Shown: one piece after another, positions 57,409 to 64,000 of the stretch
Layout of the letters: each line of letters opens with the position of its first letter
Position numbering within the stretch: the first letter of the stretch is position 1
Source: Citrus sinensis
Lineage: Eukaryota > Streptophyta > Magnoliopsida > Sapindales > Rutaceae
Length of the DNA stretch: 64,000 nt
Direction: 5' to 3'
Assembly: GCF_022201045.2 (NCBI RefSeq)
Contig: NC_068558.1
Span: 10,569,501 to 10,633,500, forward strand
Notes under the pieces: model-generated
Databases searched by the model: none
Told to the model about the DNA's origin: nothing
Seen by the model: the letters and a program-made list of their open reading frames with translations, nothing else
Made by a program: the position numbers and the translations under genes

Positions 57409-58294
57409 TGGTTGCCTGTAATTATGGCTCTGAATACATGTGCAAACTTGGGAGGTGTTCTTCTGTAAAACTAACCTTAATCAACTAGCTGGTTCTTCTT
57501 TCCCCCTATTTTGAAAAACTTCTTTTTCCTCTTTCAGAAACTTGGTACCGAAGTTGGGGAATATGTCTTTAATGCTTTTCACATGCTTGATTCCTTGAGA
57601 ATTAGGCCACTTTCCGTCTCTCTTTCAAGTACCATATCTTTATACTATTCCAGAATTCCAAGCGACCTTATTCGGTGATATATGTGCTGAATCTTTCAGC
57701 TTGCTGCAATTTTCTTCCCTATCTTTTGCTTCTCTTTAACTTCTTTTGTATAAATTAAGACAGTTATCGAAGGTCACCATGAACAGCACCTCCATCCTTT
57801 CAAAACGACTTATAGGTCCAAGAATAATACACAATGTATACCAAAATGGTACTATACTTACCGTAAAACTTGTAACAATATGCAAGTATAATTGCAACTA
57901 GCACAAAACATTTTTCCATCGATCTTGGTGGGTTAAAAGAATCTTATTGAAATCAAATAATATACATAAAATCATCTCTTAATCTTAAAGAATAAAGTAG
58001 GAAGCTTCATGCTTCATGCTTCATGCTTCATGCTTCATACTTCACATAAAGCACATTAACCTTAACAAGAAACGAAAGCATCCCAGCAAATTAATCAGCA
58101 AAAGAACGTATGCCGGTAAGCTGAACTAGCCCGTAACAAGTAACAACATATAATGATGCCTGCAAATCATGTTGAAAAATATCGTGCACCTAAATTTGCA
58201 AGAGGAGATATTGCCACAAAATTAATATTCATTAACTAATGTCGTCAACCTGGAATTGTTTCTCCACATACCAGAGAGGTTGGTATTCAAAAAT
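57409..58294. other. Intergenic with heptamer repeat
   Basis: No gene seen. Contains a five-copy CTTCATG repeat at 58006-58042 and the 3' flank of the mS35 gene. Confidence 0.5.
58006..58042 (+). repeat. (CTTCATG)5 minisatellite
   Basis: Five tandem copies of a 7-base unit, the last slightly changed (CTTCATAC). Confidence 0.9.
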
Positions 58295-61071
58295 TTATGC
58301 ATGGATTGAGTTAGACCCTTTCGAACTCAAAACCTTTGCACGCAGCCTTTCCATGAACGCTGGATTGGCTCTGAGTCTATCCTTGACATAAGAAGCACGA
58401 GCATCATCCACCATTTTATTTGCTTTCCCAGCTTCTTCAATGAGAGAAAAGAGAGTCCTAAGGCAATCTTTCCTGTTTTCCTCCCTATGTTCAAACCTGA
58501 AAAAAAAAAAATGGTTTTATCATTATTCCTACTGCATAAAAATGCACATAATGTCACTGCCAAAGTAAAGATGGGAAGCAAATGAGCAGGCAGCAGCATT
58601 AGAATTTTCTACCAAGACAGCAAGGACTATTTTGGTGCAGAAATTATTAGTAGTTCATTAAAGCAAAAACCCTTGGCTTGTGATTGAATTTGACAGTTAC
58701 AAGTAAATTCCATATTTCGTTTTGTTTATGACAACAAAGACATGATTTAGTATAGAAAGTACTTTCGTATTGAGGTTGCAGAAAGATCACAAGGAGCAAC
58801 ATAGACCAAAAAACCAAAAAAAAAAAAATGTCATAATGATTAGTCATATGTTGACTTTACCTCTCACTAGTGATGGTAAGCTCATCTTTCCCTGGATGAT
58901 ACCTTTTCCCAACCAGTTCCCGCAGGCGACGGAATTGATATTTTGAAAGCCCAAGTTCTTTCACAGTAACAGACATTTTTACTTTTCTATTTTTGGGATG
59001 CCAGGCATCACCACCAGGAGCAAAGACTGCCCGTGTTACCCACCTAAGAATTGGCCCCTCTCCCGGTGGATCATCAATGTCCTTTTTTGTGTCCGGCACA
59101 GCAGGAAAATCATATTTTGGGGGCTCCTCTGTTCCCACCTGTTTCATATATTCAGCAACTACCTCATCCTCAAACTTCTTAAATAGCTCATATGCCTGTT
59201 CTGGTTCAAGCTCCCCACTTTCACACATGTCCCCCAACTCATTGAACTTTTGCTCCACCTTTTTTTTCATATCATCTGTAAGAGAATTGAAGTTTGAGAA
59301 AACCCATTGGATGCAAATGTAAATTTACTAATGCAATTACCGTGTCATTGATATTTGTATAACTTTTCAAAAAAAGATATGAACAAAAAATAATTAAAGA
59401 AGTGAATGCTTTTTAACTACATACTATGTGCTCACAACATTAGACGCAGAAAATACTAAAAACTGTAATCATTTAACAGAACACGGCAAATATATGAAAA
59501 TCAGTGGAAGTGTCAGAACATGAAATTAGAGCAGAATCTCAAGTTTTAAGAAAGATTGTAATGGCATTACTATCACCAACATGTAGAATGCATGACAACT
59601 ATAACTCATGATGTCAGTGTCCTTGGCATAGCAGATTCTGGTTGACACACTGTATCACCAAAACATAAAGAGTACAAAGACAACATGCTATTCTACCAAT
59701 ATATGTTTGCCAACAGAAACCATTATAGGTCTTCCCCCCCACCCCCCCCCCCCCCCCCAATGAAAAAGGATTTCATAACAGGCATTATTCTTAAAGACAT
59801 TAACGGGATAAAAAATTAAATTGTATTACATTCAGAATATCATAAGCTAATTGTATGAGAAGTTAGCAATGTAGTAAACAGCTAACTACAGCTACATGAC
59901 CGGCAAGACAGTGCCAAGACTACTAAGCAATATATACAAAAGTATCAACTCTAGAATACATATTAACACAAGGATTCTCAGCATTAATTTGAAGCAAACA
60001 TTAAGACACTAAGATTACCAAATTCAATATTAAAGTAAATATATTCTTATTTTAAAAGTTACCACTAAACAATGATAGGATGATGAACAATAGAATAAAC
60101 TACTTTTTATTTAAGGAACTGGAAAAAATCTCATAATATGGCAATGACAAAGTTAACAGAGGAACAAATACCAGGGAGGAGCTTGTCCCAACTCAGCATA
60201 TCCTCAAGAATTTCCTCACATTCCCTAGTGTCTTTTAAATACCCATGCTGAACCGCCTCACCAATCATTTCATCCCACTTCTTGTCATCCATGTTGAAGT
60301 ATTCATCCTTAACCATCTTCTTTACAACATGGTCCCTAGCGCTATACAAATCATCAATCTCCTCATCAGTCTCATACAACTCCTCAAAATCTGATTCAAA
60401 CTCTTGGTCCTTGACGTCATCCAAAGGCTTCAACTGTAGTTCTTCTGTCAACTCATCATCCGTTTCCTCATGCTTCCCCACCAATCTCCTCTGCAATATT
60501 GCTTCAAGAATCGATGGCAGCACCTCTTCGTCCCCTTTGAAATACTTATCTATGCGCATTTTCAGCTCTGAGAGACCAAACAAGTATCAGATCAAACACT
60601 TAAAAATATAAAACCCAAAGTGACATGTAAAAACATAAACAAGCTGAGAATTTGACCGAGAGAAATGTAAATTCAATTGCAAATAAAACATATTCATCGA
60701 TGCTATGACTATAAACATCACATTATTTTAAAAACGTTAATCAAATAAATAGATAAATTACTCCTAAATTATGCACATCAAATTACTAACAGTCCAAATC
60801 TTTCTTCTGGGCTTTTTCAGTTACCTTTGTTACTCACATCCTCAACATCAATGGAGACATCTTTCTTCTGGGTTTGTGCTGTAAGTGCGGTTTCGGGAGC
60901 GGGGTCAGGGGCACGTTGGTCATTGGAGGAGTCTTTTGAGTCGGACGAGTAAAGTCTGAGTTGGGTCCGAGTTGAAGCAGCGAGTGGAGGGATGAATGGT
61001 TGATTATGGTTTGGATTGTGAAGAAGGTTGCGACTGATAAGAGAAGCATTTCTCAGAAGAGTTCGTCTCAT
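58295..61071 (-). CDS. Mitochondrial small-subunit ribosomal protein mS35 (S24/S35 family), 4 exons
   Basis: A component of the mitoribosome small subunit. Exons (minus strand): 60825-61071, 60172-60567, 58861-59275, 58295-58496, with GT-AG introns and continuous frame, giving 419 residues. The N terminus is Arg/Ser-rich and lacks acids (MRRTLLRNASLISRNLL), a typical mitochondrial presequence, followed by a Ser/Pro-rich linker. Acidic regions lie in exon 2 (ESDFEELYETDEEIDDLY). Exon 3 carries the family domain, with ELGLSKYQFRRLRELVGKRYHPGKDELTITSER as its clearest part (about 59000-58861; quoted here only to identify the position). The C-terminal exon is basic and helical, ending SSKGSNSIHA. 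A poly-C tract lies in the long intron 2. No break seen. Confidence 0.88.
59737..59758 (+). repeat. Poly-C tract in the mS35 intron
   Basis: About 27 C residues interrupted once by A, in the intron between exons 2 and 3. Confidence 0.85.
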
Positions 61072-61694
61072 GGTTACTTCACTTTCTAGGGTTTTAGATT
61101 TAGGGGTTTGTCAATTTTATCAGCGCATTAAGGGCTTGTTTGGCTGTTTGCCAAATAACCAATTCAAAGATTTGCTCCTCAATTTTATTATTTTCTTTTA
61201 ATATGGAGACTTTTGCTTGTAAAAATCTAATTAATGTAAGTTCTTACTTTCCATTACTTACAATTTAGTCGAATAGTGTTTCTTGATTTTATTCCTAATG
61301 TTAAATTTAATATGTTATAATGTAATTAAAATTGCGCTGAAATCAATCTTGATTAGCACAACAAAAAATGAGCAAATTGGCTTTTAAAAGGAATTTCTGC
61401 CAAATAAATTTAAAAAAAAAAAAAACCCAATTTAAAAATAGGCGGTCCATTAATTCCCCCACAAAGTTGAAATACCCTTACTATTTTTTTATCCTTTATT
61501 TTCATTCATATTATAGATTTCTTCATTCAATTATGATTATTAACATCAAGCATACAACCAGAGAGAAAATGGTTGCTTGTTGTATTTGGACTGAATTTTG
61601 GAGTTTAACATTGGCATTTGGAGTTCAACATTGGGATTTGGAGTTCTTAGCTTCAATGGCTAAAGTGAAGTTAAAAGATTGGAACTTTGCAACA
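61072..61694. other. Upstream flank of mS35
   Basis: AT-rich. The proximal part must hold the mS35 promoter; no TATA box stands out. The short plus-strand ORF at 61368-61709 has no recognisable content. Confidence 0.45.
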
Positions 61695-63120
61695 ATTTTT
61701 TTTTTTTAATGTTTTTAATAGAAAGAGCTACTTTCATTAAAAACAAAAGAGTGATTACATCTTTGATTTGAGGAGGAAAAGATCCCCTCGAAATACAATC
61801 ATCATTACTTGCTAGAGCTATTTTAGCTAAAGCATGAGCAGCTGCATTGCATTCTCTTGGAATGTGCTGGATTGCAACCATATTATCTCCTTTCATTTTG
61901 TTTTGGATTTTGGCAATGATCCAACATATCTCAGTTCTACTACTTTTCTTCTGAGATACCAAATCTACAATTTATTTACAATCAGGTTCAATTATCAAAG
62001 GAGTCCATTTTGTATCCATTGCCACCTGTATCCCCAAATTAACAGTTGTTGCTTCTACTTGTGCTATATCACCATTGAACATTATCTGTTGAATAGCTAC
62101 AGGCAAGACACTTTCATTCTCATCTCTAATCACCACCCCCAAATTTGCTCGGTGTGATTCTTTGATTGCTGCATTAACATTGACCTTGTAACTGCCTTCA
62201 GGAGGTGGAAGCCAAATCATCTTTCTCTCTGCTACAGACCTTGCTGTCGTATTCACTTTGGACATTTTAACTCTTACATATGCTTCCACCACAGCTTCTG
62301 CTTTAACTGCTGCACTCTGAGGATCTAGAAACTTTTTCTCAAACACAAACTGATTTCTTTCATACCATGCTACCCACCATAGCGCTATTATCAACCACAG
62401 ATCTTCTTTAGTTCTCCTTTTTGCTAGCTCATACATCTGTCCCAAAAAATTAACTCGATAGTTGTATTTCCTCTTTAAAAGGAGTTAATTTCCACATCTG
62501 CCCTGTTATTTTACACTCCGTTACAGCATGTATAATGCTCTCAGCCTTCATCTTGCATCCTGGACAAGTTGGATCTTTCAGGATTTTCTTCTTCCATAAA
62601 TTTGTAGTTGTTGGAAGCATATTATTTATGGTCTTCCACACAAATATCTTAATTTTTTCAGGCAGCTCCGGAGACCAAATTACATTCCAATGACAATAAT
62701 TTTTGCTGAAGCAGCTTGGAAAATTAGAATGTTTTAATCTCAAGGCTACCTGGTACCTACTTTTGACAGAATACTGGCCATTCTTATCATAATGCCATAA
62801 AAATTGATTTGGTTCTGGCTGGGTTGGAAGAGGAATTCTAAGAATTTGCTCTGTATCTTCAGGATTAAAATGCTGCTGGATCAGATGTTCTTTCCACTAC
62901 TGGTTGTTATCAATTAAGTATGATGCCTTACAATCTATATCTAGAGTTGGCATTGAAATGGGTTTGAAAGTCTGTGGTCTAGGAATCCGTTGACTTTTAT
63001 ACACTTTGATTTTATCCCCTGAGCCAATTCTCCATCGCATTCCTTTATGTATGACTTTCCTCCCCACAAAATACTTCTCCATATAAATGAAGGTTTTGAT
63101 CCCAACTTGGCCTATAAGAA
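61695..63120 (-). mobile_element. LINE fragment 2 (L1-type), RNase H end with poly-A tail
   Basis: Minus strand: C-terminal RT text (KPSFIWRSILWG-like near 63080, then YKSQRIPRPQTFKPI), a zinc region (PEKIKIFVWKTI, CPGCKMKAESIIHAVTEC), and RNase H (KVNVNAAIKE, AQVEATTVNLG, EPDCK), ending ECNAAAHALAKIAL and a poly-A tail (T-run at 61698-61709). It is close in wording to the 45-48 kb LINE, so the same family. Several stops and frameshifts. Confidence 0.85.
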
Positions 63121-63207
63121 ATCAGACTTCTTGAAAGCTGAGTCTCCTAGGTTAGTTTGAATTTTGCTTGGGGGGAGTTAAAGCTGTATTGAGTACTAGC
63201 CACTTTG

Positions 63208-64000
63208 CTTTTTTTTTTATGAGAAAGTAAATCTTTCCATTGATTAAAACTGGAAAAAAACATCAACAGAGGAAATTGGAAAATTTCCTATCCAAAGGGC
63301 ATGATCTTCACGATCTAGAGCTACCTTTGCTAAGTTATGAGTAATGACATTACACCTTATTGGAACAAATTGAATAGTTGCCGTGTTCTGGCTTTTTAAA
63401 CATTCCTGAATTTCTTCTATGTTCCAAGATATTTTAACTAAGCTGCCCTTCCTGTTCAGAACAAGCTCCACAACTTCTTTTGAGTCTGATTCAATAACAA
63501 AATGGACACAATTTGCTTTCCTCGCTATTTGGATACCAAACAGCACAGCTTCAGCCTCGATGTCTGCAACATTTCCTTTAAGAACAATTCTCTAAGCTGC
63601 TGCAGCTACAATTTCTCCATTTGAATTTCTGACCACTGCTCCAAGACCTCCCATTTGCTTTGAAAAATTTGTAGCCGCATCTACATTCACTTTGAACCAA
63701 CCAGGTGGAGAGGGCTTCCAATCTTGCTGCCCATTTTGCTGATGCAAAGCCAAAACATTATTCTTAACAGATTTTACCCTCCTATATGACTCCCCAATGG
63801 CTACTGCTCTTGTAGCAGAAACCAGAGGATCTTCCTTCTTGCCTTCAATGACGAAACAGTTCCTCGAGTACCATATTGCCCAGCAAATTGCAAATATTTG
63901 CTCTGTCTTTCTTCCTTCTCTTCATAGCTAACTCTTGCAGCACACTTAACATGTCCTGATGAGCCATCATCTTAATCTCCTCATAGAATTCTGTCATCTT
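63208..64000 (-). mobile_element. LINE fragment 3, RNase H end (runs off the window)
   Basis: A third minus-strand LINE tail with its own poly-A (T-run near 63211-63220). RNase H text: WFKVNVDAA-like near 63690, IESDSKEVVELVL, RCNVITHNLAKVAL, with a stop near 63592. The upstream zinc-binding and RT parts lie beyond 64000 or are only partly visible. It is more diverged from the other two than they are from each other. Confidence 0.8.

Noticed and set aside
61368..61709. 113-codon plus-strand ORF upstream of the second LINE
   Set aside because: AT-rich, no domain, and ends inside the LINE poly-T run.
1..64000. CRISPR array, bacterial operon, or organelle insertion
   Set aside because: Direct repeats present are microsatellites or transposon repeats without regular spacers. 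Genes are spliced nuclear genes, and no rRNA or plastid/mitochondrial gene text was seen.

Overview
This is plant nuclear DNA, almost certainly from a eudicot. Genes are intron-rich with GT-AG boundaries, intergenic DNA is AT-rich, and plant-specific families are present: a NACK1-type phragmoplast kinesin, a type-2 lipid-transfer protein, a reticulon-like protein and a subfamily-XII-type LRR receptor kinase. Tat-Gypsy, Tork-like Copia, LINE, MULE, SINE and MITE elements fill much of the rest. The species cannot be fixed from sequence alone. The receptor-kinase paralogue type recalls a rosid such as Citrus, but that is only an impression.

Layout. (1) 1-7.9 kb: an intact KIN-7/NACK1 kinesin gene (+) with an M-phase-type promoter motif, then a small nsLTP gene (-). 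(2) 8-11 kb: gene-poor DNA with SINE-like remnants and one copy of a duplicated ~800 bp segment. (3) 11.0-29.6 kb: one LRR receptor-kinase pseudogene (-), broken by a nested pair of MITEs in its last exon and by a 13.0 kb Tat-lineage Gypsy element in its first LRR intron. The Gypsy element carries a spliced-looking antisense gene and a dense sprinkling of GTACC motifs. (4) 30.5-38.0 kb: a non-autonomous MULE with a DUF1985-like remnant, then two Copia pieces joined tail to tail. (5) 38.0-41.1 kb: the second copy of the duplicated segment and several small inverted or tandem repeats. (6) 41.1-44.1 kb: an intact dipeptide-epimerase gene (-) of the enolase superfamily. (7) 45.1-48.5 kb: a 5'-truncated LINE (-) split by a 1.2 kb solo LTR that carries 14 AACGG/CCGTT motifs upstream of a TATA box. 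(8) 48.5-58 kb: AT-rich DNA with a reticulon-like gene (+), a small membrane/Cys-Gly protein gene (+), a tRNA-Leu(CAG) gene (+) and a Cys-rich ORF of unknown function (-). (9) 58.3-61.1 kb: a mitochondrial ribosomal protein mS35 gene (-). (10) 61.7-64.0 kb: two more LINE fragments of related type (-).

The host genes are unrelated housekeeping or developmental genes that do not form a pathway: cytokinesis, lipid transfer, dipeptide epimerisation, ER shaping and mitochondrial translation. I found no prokaryote-like defence system, CRISPR array or operon. The most informative structures are the layered transposon insertions, two of which can be resolved to the base because the host reading frame resumes exactly across the target-site duplication, and the cis-motif clusters inside two retrotransposon promoters.
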